In this document: positions 39,131-53,339 of the stretch, piece by piece
Layout: each line of letters begins with the position of its first letter
Position numbering within the stretch: position 1 is the stretch's first letter
Assembly: GCA_023846275.1 (NCBI GenBank)
Contig: CM043868.1
Span: forward strand, 5,971,153 to 6,035,152
Source of the DNA: Vanilla planifolia
Lineage: Eukaryota > Streptophyta > Magnoliopsida > Asparagales > Orchidaceae
DNA length: 64,000 bases
Direction: 5' to 3'
Translations under genes and position numbers: made by a program
Notes under the pieces: generated by a model
The model's database searches: none
Told to the model about the DNA's origin: nothing
What the model saw: only the letters and a program-made list of their open reading frames with translations

Positions 39131-41680
39131 AATTATTAAAGTGAATACTATTTTTTCATAGAATATTAAAAATAGGAGTATGTTCAAATCCCACATGATG
39201 GAGGTGAATTACGAGTTTTAAAATATTTTTTTTTCATTTTTACTATTTTTAGATTGTATTTATTTTTCAAAAATTATTAATAGAAATAATTTTATTTTTG
39301 TAAAAAATATTGATATTCAATATATATATATAATGTTTATTTTTATGATTTGGAAAAATGAAAATAAAACCTTGAAAAGTATATCAAAATTTTTAGCAGC
39401 TCGATTAAAACTAGAACATATTTGCACCACCAATAAAGGTTTGGAAAAATACCACTACTAAGAAAATTTGAACTTAAGATTTTTTTTCTTATAGTTCACT
39501 ATTATTTTACTAGTTTTTGCAAATTCAACAATAATTTTAGCTTTTGTGAGCTCAACCCCAACTTAAACTTTTAACCTGATGAAATAATTCTTGGGCTTTT
39601 GCAAATGCCAAGTTGTCCAACCCAAAAATACAACAAGAAAGAATTTTTAATAAAAAACATACAATGTTTCCCATGCTAATTTAAGAATAAAAATAAGGCA
39701 CAACAACCTCAACATAATTAATACAAATAAGTAAATAAAGGCTTGGAGGATTTAGACTTGAAAAAAATTGGAATTTTTTAGTAGTATTAAATCATGTAGT
39801 GCTGTTAAGAGATTTTATAGAAGTGGAGTATCACATAACACTTCTTTAAGATCTTAAAGTTTTATTTATTTTTATCAACCATTTCATTCATAAGGGTTAG
39901 GTTTTTATAAAATGTTTTTTGATTATTGCTATTAGAAAGACAAGAACAAGCACCTTCATAGGCTATTACCAAACAACTTAAAAACACCACTTCTAAAGAT
40001 CTTCTAAACTTAAATAAAAGTTTTAAATAACACTTATGTGAGATCAACCAGAGCCATTGGATCCAAGCAAAGAAGATCTAGATTTTTAGAACAATGAATG
40101 TAAATGAGGATAAAATGGATGGTTCAATGAGGGAGGATTAAATATGGGTTATCTAAATACATTGGATGAGATCTAGATCATTCAATTCATCAATGGTAAA
40201 GATAGAAATGATCTAATCCATAGGATTCAAAATCGATGGTAAAGATAGAAATGATCATTTGTTCAAGTGAAGGACAGATTATTTGAAAAGGTGGAATCAA
40301 ATGAAGTTCTTTAATTAAATTAAATGATATCTTGGTCATCCAATTTTGAGCCTTCAACGAGTCCCTATGAAAGCTCCACCATTTGGTCGATGATAGGGTG
40401 ATGAGAAATAACTCATAATGCATTATCCTATAGCTTAATGCAAAACATAGGATTGGCTCCCCCCTTATGTGCTTTGGATTTCATCACCTTAGCCACTCAC
40501 ATGCATACAGGTTTAACATAATTATGGGTCTAACCCAACTCACTACATACTTTATTCAAACATTTCTTGCTTGAACCTTTCTTTTCCTTACCCCATCTCG
40601 GTTCAAGACTACACCTTGACAAAGTTTAGCCTCATCCTAACTTGGTTCTAGCTAGTCTTCTAACTTGAGGCTTCCTAATCTCGTTCGAGCTTGGTTGACC
40701 CGAGTGCTTTACACTTGGATCATGCTTGGGATTTTGGCTTAGGATATATTATTTTTTAAATTTAAAAAATTTAATAAAATTATTTTTGTTATATTTAAAT
40801 TTTCTAATTTTACCAATATTTAATAATTGACCTAACATAACATTTATCATTAGTAAAAGTTAGCCAAACATGGTGATTGAAATAGGTGATTAGCTGGTTA
40901 AATGAGTGAAAATAAAATCCTCGATATTTCCTAAATCAAGAAAAAAATTGAATAATTTGGATGCTTAAGTTGGATTTGAAAGTGATATAAATGGAGAGTA
41001 TCTTATGATTAATAATTAATAAGTTAATATTTTATTTTATAATAAAAAAATTAAAAAAAAAGTTATAGTGGATGTGCATATCTTCAATCTTTAAGATTTA
41101 TTGAATATTTCAACATACTTTAAACACCATTATTTCATCATTTTCAAAAGTATATAATATTTTCTTCACAACTAAATCTGATTCATACTAAATAAGATTA
41201 TTAGAATAAAATACTACACATTTATGACTTCACTCATCAAATATAAGATTGACTAAATAGAATTCAAATTTTATTAGATAGCTTACTAGTTAAGTATGAG
41301 AAACCCAAAGAAGTCCCATAATATTAAAGACAAAGAATAAGCCTCATATAAGAAATTGCATATGCTTACAAACAAAACAAAGCATAACTCAAATGCAATT
41401 AGAAGATGCCTATGATGCATTTTCTGCATTATATTCATTCAAACTTTTGTACATGATCGAAACCTAGTATAATGCTTTAACAAATTATATAGATGATTAG
41501 CTAATTAAAAACCATTTAGTGAGTGGCCTCTTCTAAAAAATTTTATGGTCAAATTAAATGTTAAATCAATTACTTATTTACATTATGATTCCATTATCAC
41601 ACCCAACCACTTAGAAGTTGTTTTTTCCTTTTCTTAAGCCATTAGTATATTAAAACCTAAATATTATCAAAGCATATAGC
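39131..41680. other. A+T-rich intergenic, largely unrecognised
   Basis: No coding similarity. It includes a short tandem duplication near 40190 and a slightly less A+T-rich stretch at 40440-40745 (with CTCGTTCGAGCTTGG) that may be an unassigned LTR or other repeat. Confidence 0.4.
40189..40258. repeat. 25-bp block duplicated at 43-bp spacing
   Basis: ATGGTAAAGATAGAAATGAT occurs at about 40193 and 40236, with one further shared base run on each side and one mismatch (TCAATGG versus TCGATGG). Confidence 0.8.
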
Positions 41681-43134
41681 TGTAACGCTTTTACTTGGTC
41701 ATGACATTCAATCTAGGGGTCACAATCCCTAATCTTGTGATCATTCTCATGACATAATGTCAAAAATGAAACATGTCTCTTCTCCAACTGGTCTTCTAAT
41801 TGATTCAAAAACTAATTTACCTAAGGTAAGGTAACTGTCCAATATACAGTAGAGTGTATATGGTTCCAAAACAACCTATAAATAATATCATACTACCCTT
41901 AAGATATTATATCAACATCTCACAGATAATTTAGAGCCATAATCAGATATCAGAAATCTTATAAAAACATAAATATCCATAATCCAATGTTCACATAAAA
42001 TACAAATTTCCAACATCCACATATAATAATTCTACATAATTCAATGTCTATTAATAAGTGCAACTAAAAACCATTAATGAAATGACAATTCTATCCTTAA
42101 TAATGAAAGTTTCAATGTAGAATAATTCATCCAATAGATATATCAAATCTAATGCTCCCATATCCTAGTCCTAAGCAACTCCTCCTTGGACTTACAAAAA
42201 TGTAAAAGGAGTGAGTTGAGGGGCTCAATAAGAAACCCTTGAGTCATATTACAAAACTAACAAACAATATTAATGCTATATAACAATTTGTATAATAGAC
42301 TATAATTAGCATGAAGTATAAAATCTTATCTCATGTATCTCAATCCATTAAGCTAAACTAATGCATGAGATATGATGTAACTATTTGGATGCACAATGCT
42401 ATTACCATTCTACTACTCACTTCAAACCCTACTGAATGATGGTAAGTTATGGCAATCCTTCTCCATCACAAGATTTTGCATTCCACAACTAGTGATGCCA
42501 ATCATATAAACTTCCCAACATACATTCTATCACATAGCTACATTGGAATCTCTTATCACATGATTTTTCAATCCTATTTAGGCCCTATCAATCACAAGAA
42601 ATGATTCTCTTTATCTGGTGGGTGTTACAATTTTTGACGTATCTATCTATTGCTTAAGGGTCTAAATTTATGTTGCATTACATCATAACTTTACCTTAGT
42701 TCACCAAAATGTCAAGTTTAATAAACTAATGCATGATGCAACCAATTAATATCCAATGACTCACTAAAATTTAGAACTATCACCAAGCCCATGCACCCAA
42801 GTTAGGGTCTATCATTAACATTCTTTACTAAGACGTGCCAAAATCATATGTATTAGCCCTCTTTTTCAAGATATAATAGAGTCATACAGACCAACACTCT
42901 TTTTGAAGAAGTGTCAAAACCATATATACTAGCATTACTATTACTAGCTTGAAGGTTCCAATCCTAAGGTTCAAAAAATCAAAACATAACCCTCCTACTA
43001 TGATTAGTTTGCATATGACATTGATATTAATTCTAATCACTATTAATTACAATTTAAATATTCTTAAATCCATAATCTAAGGTACCCTAACTCATTCAAA
43101 CACCACCTTTATGATTATCCTTAAAGTTTGATTA
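41681..43134 (-). mobile_element. Gypsy-type LTR-like sequence, left part
   Basis: Starts with TGTAACGC at 41681. Around 42170-42300 it has the same layout as LTR blocks of gypsy D (CTCCT near 42180, then GGGGCTCAATAAGAAACCC near 42220, corresponding to TTAATAGGGAATCCT). It is likely a related, old Tekay-type LTR in minus orientation, interrupted by the copia-type LTR at 43135-44995 and continuing after it. The other terminus was not found. Confidence 0.45.
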
Positions 43135-44995
43135 ATTAAGGGAGGAGGGGTGAATTAATAAGAATAAAAATTTTATTTCTTAAAAAATATTTAAAGAGAA
43201 TATTTTAAAGTAATTTTTTATAAGCACAAGCAAGACTCTAAAAGTGATTTTTGTACAAATTTATTTTTTTAAAACACATTAATATCCTTTTAATAATAAA
43301 TTTTTATTGAAATTATGAAATAAAAAAATCAAATAGTATTAAAAGTAAACCTATGATTTTTTCATGATTTGACTTAAAATCAAGCTTGCATTCACCCCTA
43401 GCAAAAACAAGACAAAAGTACAACTAATCGAAATAAACATTTTGCCAAAAGACAAGTAAGCAAAACCATCACAACAATAAAACATAATGACACATTATAA
43501 TTAAATAAAATTAACAGTAGAAGACAAGAATTTGATGACAAAATCAAACTTAATAGATACAAAAATCCTATACTTTGTGAAATGTTTAATGAGACACAAG
43601 TGCTTTAATTAAACAAATTAGAAATAAAGAAAATTAAGAATTTTTTTCTAATTTAAGAAAAAAGGAGAAATTAAAGTTTGATAGGAAAATATTTTTCTCC
43701 AAATTTGATCAATAATTCATCAATCAATTATGTTTAAAACATCTCCTATTTAAAAATAATTTTCAACAACTAGAAGTAGTTACCAAACAAACCATTTAGA
43801 CATTACTAGTTGTTTTAATTAAATTAGGTCAATATAGGTTTTACTAAACAACTTAGGTGTCAATATTTTAATATTGGTGTGAATGGCTTAAAAATAATGG
43901 CTAAAATAGCTGTTATGCAAACGATCTATCAAACATTGTTCAATCTAGATCAATGAAAACAAGAATCACATAATAAGAAATAATATGGACCTTAGGATTA
44001 AAAGATTTACGTAATCTAACAGTTGAAATTAAATTAGGGAGTATTTGAAAGGTGGATGGATTTATGACTATTAGATCATAACATTTTGTGATCAAATGGT
44101 TGATTGAGTTAGCATTTGTTTTTAAACAAATAAAAGGAATGACATCTGTTTAATCTAAAATTTGCACAATCGAATAGTGTGAATGCATTTCACATTTCAA
44201 AAAAGAGCCATTTGAAGTAATTTTATGATTTTAGTCTCCACATTCCCAAAATAAATAAGGTTTATACGTTTATAAGGCTTTGCATGTCATTAAGATATAG
44301 CAAAACAATGGGGTTAGTTGCCCCCAGTTTGCTTGAGATGTAATGACCCATGCTGCCAATAAATGCTAATTCATCATGGAAATAGGAGTTATGACCTAAT
44401 CCAATAATATTTTATCTAGGCATATGAGTGATGCCTAACCTAATTACTATAGCAAATAGGTTCATCAGTAGTGCCTTGACCCAACATATGGTTTATAATT
44501 ACATTAATTTAGACTACTGATGTTTAGGTTTCTTTTTTCTTATTTTATTTTTTATTAAAATTATTATTATTATTTACTAATTAATTATTTTTATTATAAT
44601 ATACTTTTTGTAATAAGTTATTGAAAGATAATTTTTAGTGATATGATTAAACCTAAATGATTCTTAAGATAGTCAGTGTAAGATAATCAAAGATTTTGAC
44701 AACCTAAATATTTTTTAAGATAATTAATTTAAATGAAATTTAATTTTTGTGCTTTGAATGATTTTTATTAAGCTTAATATTCTAATCAAAACAAATATGA
44801 AATATCTAAAATTAAGCTTAAAATTGATCTTTTGATGGTCAACCACTCCAACTAAGGTAAGTTTTATGAGATTTTAACATTACTCCTCTCATTCTTTAAA
44901 TTCTCTTAAGTACATGAAAGTATATATCTAAAAATTCACTCAAGCAAATTCTTTAAAAATATTTAATATTTGTTATTATCAAAAAAAACATAACT
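43135..44995 (-). mobile_element. Copia-type LTR, minus strand
   Basis: The left end (43140-43160) reads on the minus strand as TTAATTCACCCCTCCTCCC, a SIRE-like U5 end. The right end near 44970 has TTTTGATAATAACAAAT on the minus strand, like the start of such LTRs. The interior resembles 23056-23990 in inverted orientation. No coding region adjoins it, so it is probably a solo or truncated LTR. Borders are approximate. Confidence 0.5.
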
Positions 44996-47900
44996 CTTCA
45001 ATATGCCTTCGCCCTTATCCTTGTCTTTATCTAAGATCCTTTATATGACTACATTATTTATTTAGACTAATAGTTGAACTTCCACTCAAATCCAATACAT
45101 GGCTTTTACCTTTAGGTGCATTAGCCAAGTTATGGCAATATCTAGCTAAGTATAGACTCACACAAGTTCCATTAGTGACTCTTAGGCCTTGCAAGTAAAC
45201 TAAAGCCATTACACCCTTCTCTAAGGCCTCTCTTAAGCTACTTACATCCCTTTAACCACTAAGTTGAACTGATGACCTAAAAGCATAAAAATGGCAAAAC
45301 ATGATCTTACTCAAGTCATAACATAGTTTTATTCTTATGCATCTTTTCAAAATACAGAAACTCACAAATTTGGGTTCACATAAGTCCACTAATGACACAT
45401 TTATTGTTCCATTTAATCTGTCACTACACCTATCTAAGGTTTCTCCAAAGCCACTCATGCAACTTCCTAAATTATTATTTAGGATGCTAACCTATGGCCT
45501 AAGAGACTATAATGTTACTTAATGTCTTACTCAAATCATCCATTCCATGCCTAGAGTTTCTCCATCATATGAATAAACAAATTTTTCCATGGTTGAGCTT
45601 AACATCTTCCAAGCCCTTCTATCCTCATCGAAGGCTTTATAGGGGATTTCTCCATCTCATGGCCTTATTCCAAGCATGCAAATTGCTCACCAAAAAGAAA
45701 TATTTATGATCCAATCTTAGGTTCATATCTAGAATTCTCTTTCATATAATTAAAGACTTAAAATCTAACTAAAGCTCACCAATTACTAATAACTTTGATA
45801 AAATCCTAGGATCGCCTATAAAGACTATTCTTTATCATAAACCAAGCCCTATGGCTTAACTAAAGAAAGACTTATTTTATTTGAGTCTAACCAAAATTCA
45901 ACTAACCATAACCTTCATTATGCTGACTAAGCTTTCTAGATTACACTCAAAGTTTATCCAAAAGCCTTACTAAACCACAGCCTAAATCAAAGCATTCCTT
46001 GATCCATCATTAGTTTCTATCCCTAGAGTTTTTTATGTTAAAAATCAAACTTATGCAACTATTAAGCCTAAACCAAAATTAACCAAAACCTTACACTTAT
46101 AAGACATCATTCACTAGGGTTCACTTAAAAGCTTTCAATCTAATAGAATCTCAATTAGGGTTCAATCACAAAGTCATGACAATCTATATCAATCCTAATC
46201 TATTCTTAGTCTTAAGCATGCCTAGCCAAATACCAATAATCCTTGCAAGCTAACCACATCACTAACAAACTTAGCTTCTTCCAAAGCCCAAAATCAAGCC
46301 CTTCCAACTCTCTCCTTTAAAACATTATAGCCATATATATGTTTACAATTTTTATAAGAATTTTTTAGGCAAGGGCACTACGTGGCCACAACAATCCTTA
46401 CGATTTGGCTAAATTTCAAGTTTCTACCTTAACATTAGATGCCTAAACTAAGGCTAAATTTGAACAAAATAGAATTTTATCCATTTCTTAACGAAGTCTT
46501 AGAATTATAAGCATATATGCTCAACATGTTATAATATACAAGTTGGAAATATATATTCATCATGCTTAAATAGAGATGTCACATAATACATATAGATTAC
46601 TACTTAGTAAAATTAACATGTGAGCATTGAAATATAGTTTAGCATAACATCAAGTCTAGATTCTAATAAAGATTGTCCATATTCTTTAATACTTTTAGAT
46701 AACAATTTCCCCAACATAATTTCATCAAGAACATGACATTCACTTTCACTTAGTTTGAACTCAAGGAATCATGCATTTCATTTAAAAGAATCATTAAGTT
46801 GCATGTTTGTAATTTAAATTAAATATCTACCACCCACGAGCAACGAATCATTCTAATAAAATCACACTCGAATTCTCAAGTTACTTATAAAGTCATGAGA
46901 TCCTTAAGGACCTTAATTATAACATGTCATTATTTATTAAACCGTACTATCATAGCATTCATTAACAAAAAAAAGTTGCATCTCACAAATAACATGTATT
47001 TTAACTAAAGCAAGACTTTCAATTCATGCTAACAAAGGTAAAAAAAATAATTTCTTTTTTAGGAAGAAAATTATGCTAACATAGTCCTTAAAAAAATCTC
47101 ATGTTGCATGTAAATTCATTAAATTAGCGAGGCATTCCAATCTGCCAAACTTTGAATCACAAACCGACATAGTCATGCTTCAAGTAAGTTAAAATCATGC
47201 TAACATACCACATTCTAAATACATATTTTGAATTCAAGCATATATCAATAAATGATCTTCACTTTAGTAAGCATGAGTTCATAAGATCCTATCACAATTC
47301 TAGGTAAGTATGCATAATTTTAACAACATTTCTCATGAATTTTAACCAAATGAAGATTATGTCATGTTCATAAAATTTCTTCCAAGTCATGGGTGCTAAC
47401 ATAAGTTATACTAAAGATTCAATATCTTTGAATATAAGGAACACTAAGAGATCTTGGCTAAGAAAACATATAATTATAAAATCATAATATACAACTTTGA
47501 GTTATGGAGACATAATGGATGATTCATTGATCCAAAAAAAATGTCATGTTGAGAAAAATAATTTAATAATTTAAGCATGCCAATATAATGGATTTAGGTC
47601 AACATAGCTCAATTAAATTTTTTTCTTTCTTTTAAAATTAAGACTCATGCGGAAGTTCCTAATATATCTTATTGAAATCATGATGATAATTATTCACATG
47701 GAACTCTATCAAATTAGCCATTTCTTTCACTTAGAAATTATCCAAAGTTAGGTGTACAATCTAGAGGTCATCCTACCTTTTGATCTGAGTAGAGGATTTC
47801 TCCATAGATTTTAATTTTCCTTCTTTAACAATTAAGATCTTTTTTCCCCTTATTGATCATGGATAAGGCTCCTTTTCTTTTTCCTACCACTTAGTTTGCC

Positions 47901-48640
47901 CCATTATGCTTTCCATAATTAGGGATTCATAGGTTAATTAGCAAAACCCTTATATAAAATAGTCACAACCCATAATCCCTTTCTTAAGATTCATGACTAG
48001 GATTAAACTATGACACTCCAATGGTCCAAATTCCCTTAATGCTAGTGTAATTGCCATTTGTCAACCCTTATATCTAGGGCATCTTTATTCAAATGGTTAG
48101 CATGAAGAGAAACTTCATTACAAAACCAATTTATTTAGCATCTCTACATCATACTAATACTATACCAACATCATATTATATGATGAGATAAATCCTCTTT
48201 AATTAACTAATAGGTCCTCTTATCATAATTATATATTTCAACATTTATACTTGAATGATGTACTAGGTATCATAGATTCTTATGTCCAATGTTTCCCTTA
48301 GCTTGATCATATCTATGTGATTGTGCTAATCATATTGTATTATATATTAGCTCTCCCCAACTCACAAAACTTAGCATATTTTTCTTTTCTTAATATCAAA
48401 CTATTACAATCCATGACTTTGTACTCATATGATCATTGTATTACTTAGACTGACTTTCCATTTTCTACATTAATGTCATTGTACAATATAAAGTTTGGCA
48501 TTGTTTGATCACTAACCAAGTTTTGTACCTCAATTCATTCTCTCTCTCTTAGTTAGTTATATTTTATGATAATCTTCTATTGTATTAGTATGATAACATT
48601 ATGTTGGCAAACACCACTTTAACCAATAAGAAACATTTTA
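44996..48640 (-). mobile_element. LTR-derived sequence, right part, unassigned
   Basis: No coding similarity. 45000-46300 has repeated degenerate CTAAG/CCTAG-rich stretches similar in style to 30600-31400 in the gypsy D LTR. 48250-48600 resembles 24950-25600. It is best read as decayed LTR material of at least two elements; borders and lineage are uncertain. Confidence 0.35.
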
Positions 48641-51115
48641 TATAAATTAATAATAATTTATCAAGGGATTAATGGGATCTACAAATCAAGAATATGAATT
48701 ATTTATTATGAAAATGCTAAGAGAATCTCTAAAATGATAAATAGAATCACTAATGTTATAAATGATCCACATTCTCTTAAAAAAATATTTATCTATCATG
48801 AGTTAGTGAGCAAGATCCTTAAGGGTATGCTAAAAGAATTGAATGCAAAAGTCACAATTATTATGGAAGTAAAGGATCTAAGAACTTGACATGATGATGA
48901 GCTCCTTATTAGCTCATTAGAAAAACATGAAACAAAAATAGGAAAATCATGATAGAAAGTTGATGAAAATGTGACCAATAGCTTTAAATCTCACACAACC
49001 ACTCAACTCATCTAATGATGAAGTAGGAAATTACTTACATGAAGCTTAGAACAACTATAATGTAAGAGAAAAAGGTAAGAAACAAAGTAATAAGCATTTT
49101 ACTAACTCTTTCTTTGGAAACCCCTCAAGAAAGAAGGAGAAGAAGGATAAGGAGAAAGAAAAAACAATTTTCTATAAATAAAAAAGACTAAGACATGTGT
49201 TAAAATTGTCTAAAAGAAAAGTTAAAGAAGAAAAATAAGAAAAAGTCTATGATTGCAATGTGGAGTGACTTTGACTTAAAGGAGTCTTAATCTTTATAAC
49301 ATAGTTACTAAAAGTGAGAATGAGCCAGATTATGATGTTGTATGTGATCATGATCTGTATAATAGTGAGCTTAGAGGATACCCTTATAGACCTTTTTTTG
49401 TATATAAGAAATTAAAGAAATATAACATCTTGAAAAATGATTGCAAGACCAAGAAGCAAGAACTTGAAAGATTAGATGTCTCTTATGAAATATTGATGTA
49501 AGTGCACAGTGAACAACTAATCCAATGTCAATATTTAAAAATTCAATTAAAATCCTCTAAGTCCAATTTAAAGGATTCAAATGCCAATGTTATTTCTATC
49601 TTCAAAGAAAATTCAATATTGCAAAACGAAATAACATCAATTAAGAAATCAATTACATAACATTCAAATACTACTACTGTACATTCCCTTATTACATTCC
49701 ATCAGAAAAAGGGAAAATCATTTAATAGAAATGATTCTAAGTTTTCCCATTCATTCCAAACGTTCATGTCCCCATTGTAATAACTATGAACATGTTTCAT
49801 ATATATGCCAATTCAAGAAGTAAATTGAAATGAATAAATATTTTTTTATTTGGATGCCCAGATAGACAAATAACCATGATACAAGAACTAACCTATGTGA
49901 ACACAAATTATTTTGGTGCCCAAAGATAAAATTTAAAACTCTTCTTATAGGCATCCCTCCAAACTGGCATGAAGGGAGGCAAAGATAATAGGTGATTAAG
50001 AAATATGATTGGAGATACAATTAAATTATTGATCCTAAAAATGAAAAATGGGGGATTTGTAGCTTTAAGAGAAAAATTGGAAAAAAGGATGAAAAGAGCA
50101 AGAAGAATATGTATTTGTCAATATCATTTTGTTGAAAACGTATTACTTGTTGATCAAATATAATTTTTTTAGTATTAGTCAATTATGTGTTAGGGGGATT
50201 AATTTAGTTTTCCATACAACTCATTGCCTAGGTAAGGATTAAAACAATAGTATTCATTGGTTATATGAATGATAATATTTATACAATAGATTTAGTTGAT
50301 GAAAATTACTAGCATGTAAATTGGATCTAATCAATAGTCTACCCAATTTAAATTTCAAAAAAGAAACATTGTGTGATTCTTGATAAAAAGGAAAATAAGT
50401 AAACAATATCATTTACATCTTTAATTGATGGGTGGACATCTAGACCACTTGAATTAATTCAAATGTATTTGTTTGGACCTATGTAAGTTACCTATTTAAG
50501 AGGTAAGCAATTCAATTTCATATTAATAGATGATTGTACAAGATAAACTTGATTACTATTTATTGCAAAGAAAAATGAAACATTCACGAATTTTAAAGGA
50601 TTGGTTAAAAGAATTCGAGCAAAATGACTCCTCATAATGAGAATCCAAAGTATCTTGGAGAAGTGTTCGAAAATAAGAACTTTGAGAGCTTTTTGAATTA
50701 GGAATAAAAAATACCTTTTTTATCACCATATACACCTCAAAAAAAATTTTTTGGTGGAAAATATATAAAGCACAAATAGAAATGGTAAGACCTATTACAA
50801 GAATACAATATACCAAATATTTTTGAGCTAAAGTGATCAACACCATTTGCTATAAACTAGATCAAATGTTAATCTAGTGCTTAATAAAGATGTCTTATGA
50901 ATTATAAATTAACCTAAGTTTTTATGCCTAAGCTTGCTTTGTTGAGTAAGATAATTGTTCCATCATAGAATGATAGTAGCATACAAGTGCAATTAACATT
51001 CTTGTTGGATATAGTATGAGCTAACATACATGGATGAAACACTATAAAATTTGGATGATGTATAAGTCCAATGTGTTGAAGTATAAATTTTTGTAGGTAT
51101 TATTGTGCTATCCTT
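48641..51115 (+). mobile_element. Copia F: fossil copia fragment with gag to integrase
   Basis: Plus-strand pieces in order: a SIRE-like gag (ELNAKVTIIMEVKDL about 48837-48880), a lysine-rich segment near 49120-49180, a coiled-coil-like stretch 49400-49620, an intact-looking CCHC knuckle CPHCNNYEHVSYIC near 49770-49811, protease/GAG-pre-integrase remnants (FSISQLC near 50170; THCLGKD near 50220), and integrase to about 51110 (PKYLGEVFENKNFESF near 50650). Recognisable sequence stops at both ends. It is broken and old, and not the same copy as copia C. Confidence 0.8.
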
Positions 51116-51879
51116 AAAATTGCCAATCATAATTGTGTGATATTATGCTTGGAGCCTATGTCAAAGTATGAAGTAGTTCCTAAATGAACAATGTCAAAAT
51201 TGAAGGGCATATAATTTCGATGTATTACGTAACACCATCACCATGGTTTTTTGTGGAATATGTGACTTTGAGGGTACCTACTTGTTTGACAAATAGTGAA
51301 GGAACAATGTAGTTGTACGATGTAAACCTAAGTTGAATGTGTAAACCCCCAAAATGTAAAAATATGTAGTATTTGTAGGTGGCATCTTGATACAATGTTG
51401 GCCAAAGATAATAGTAATGCTGGTGACTCATTGTAACTATCTAACAATTTATTGAGAGTTTAATGTTCGTATGATGATGCCATAAATTCAAAAATGTTAT
51501 TTGTGGTTTGTTGGACTTGTCTAATTTGATTCGCATTTATGTTCATAGATGTGATATTGTCAGAGCAACCATACAAGAGCTCTTTTGAAATTCCTATCAA
51601 CCATAATAGTTTGATTCCAAGATGAGGTGGTACAACTTGCTTCGAAGTTGAGATTATGTAGGAAGTGAATGCTTCACACACTATGACGATTGTGACTATT
51701 CCAAATAAAACTTTTGCAACTATATGTAAACACCAATTTATTAACATCATATTATGTTGATCCTTCAAGACCATGCTTTGTATCTTGTATGAGGAGTGAA
51801 CATGGGAATTCAACTTCATCAAGTCTTACAAGAGCCCTACATAACTTTCACATGGATTGTGCATTCTAGGTACTTTATT
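51116..51879. other. Unassigned stretch with a 120-codon minus-strand ORF (51460-51822)
   Basis: The minus-strand ORF of 120 codons has two hydrophobic stretches (around HIVAKVLFGIVTIVIV and PHLGIKLLWLIG) and no motif that I recognise. It lies downstream of the RNase H end of LINE G on the same strand, so it may be 3' UTR of that LINE or unrelated flank. Given the decay all around, a chance ORF is the simplest reading. Confidence 0.25.
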
Positions 51880-53339
51880 TTTTTGATTTTCCTACCATTT
51901 TTTCAGGAATTTTGCTAATACATTGCCTTCTTCATGTATGTAACTCTACCAAACTATTATAGAACCTTATTCTTTCTTGATTTGCTAAAACATGTTTGAC
52001 AACATCCAAGGGATTTTCATATGATCTTGTAATATTTCAAGAATTATCTAACAACCCATTTCAATCACCAATATATGGATGTTTTTGTTGTTGCAAATTT
52101 CTAGATCAAGTAGTACAGACAAACCTTTTTCTTTTAATGGTATTTTAATGTCAATGTACGAAAATGCTTCAACTATTTGAACTTTATGATTATGAATAAA
52201 CTCACCACAACCAGTATGTCCATTGCTTTCTTTTGTATAACAATCAATGTTTAATTTCAACGTTTGATGTGAAGGAGGGTGCCATTTCACAACCTCACAA
52301 CTTTTGTACCTACAAAGTCAACATGAACCAACTAAACCAAGCTAGACCAAGAGAAGATCATCACTAGCCACTTGTGTGAGAGGGAAGGAATTGAAAATGT
52401 TGTATTTATTAAACATGATGTTGTAAATGATTGAAATTGTTGGCTAATTAACTTTTGCATAAATTTTCAAGTACCTGACTTTCCAAATATTCCAACATAT
52501 AATCAATGGAAAAATGAGAATGGGTTCACATCTAGTTGAGTGGCTATCACCTTACTTCCACTAGTGAGATATTAATCAATTATACTAATTGTATTTGTGT
52601 TTTAAATGTGTAGATCGCAAAGAAAGGTAGGCCATACTTTCCTTACTTTTTCATATCTAATAAAAGCATGGTCTATTGAGTCTTCATTTGAGTAATTAGG
52701 ACCCTTTAAAGTCATCTTAAAGTTGAATTTTTTTAAAATTCTTGAGGAATAATAAGAGGGTGTTAAATATTCTCCACAATGAAATTAAGATTTTCAAAGG
52801 GCATCTAGGATTCTAGATGTTCTATCTTGATTTTGAAGTGAGCCCTTTACTCCTAATTTCTTACAAGGATGATTATTTGTTAAGGTTTCCATCAATAGTT
52901 AGTGTTGAATAGTTATTTGCTATCATGTCTGAGAATTTAATATGCTCTAAGATCAAGCCATTTGTGCTTTTCATGCATTTCCAGATGTTTGACACGTTCC
53001 CTTTCCTCATTGTTGTTGGATATTTTCCAATTATGCATTGGAGCAAAGTGAATTTCTAGAGAACAATTTCCAATTGAGTTTTGCTAAAAATATAAGCATA
53101 ACTTCTTCAGGCTTTTAGAGACCAAGCTCATTTTCCTTGGTTGGAAGCCTCACTCTTTCCCAATTCATCCAATGGTACTTGTGCATATTATCAAAGTTGC
53201 CTCAAAAGAAACCATTCATTATTTTCTTAGCTCTATTGAGCATGTTAAGAGGTGGGTTTGCTATCATCAAAGAGAAAATAGGAACTAAGGAAATAATATA
53301 CTTCATCAGAGTTATCCTACTTCCCATTGAAAGGAGCTT
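51880..53339 (-). mobile_element. LINE G, C-terminal part (RT thumb, zf-RVT, RNase H)
   Basis: Minus strand from right to left: the thumb segment KLLSMGSRITLMKYI and NPPLNMLNRAKKIMNGFF (53202-53330), a zf-RVT-like piece near 52600-52720 (NEDSIDHAFIRYEKVRKVW), and an RNase H domain at 52048-52290 (WHPPSHQTLKLNIDCYTKE...NKNIHILVIEM) ending near 51890-51930 with EEGNVLAKFLKKW. The order is that of plant L1-type ORF2. Stops and frame changes make it a dead copy. The upstream part of what appears to be the same LINE lies at 61476-62460, beyond a composite insertion. Confidence 0.78.

Noticed and set aside
39150-39240. TTCAAATCCCAC resembling a tRNA B box near 39183
   Set aside because: No matching A box at the right distance and no acceptor stem; a chance match in A+T-rich DNA.
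45252-45709. Three short ORFs (61-68 codons) on both strands
   Set aside because: They overlap one another in degenerate LTR-like sequence and have no recognisable motif.
48796-48978. 60-codon minus-strand ORF
   Set aside because: Antisense to the copia F gag remnant on the plus strand.
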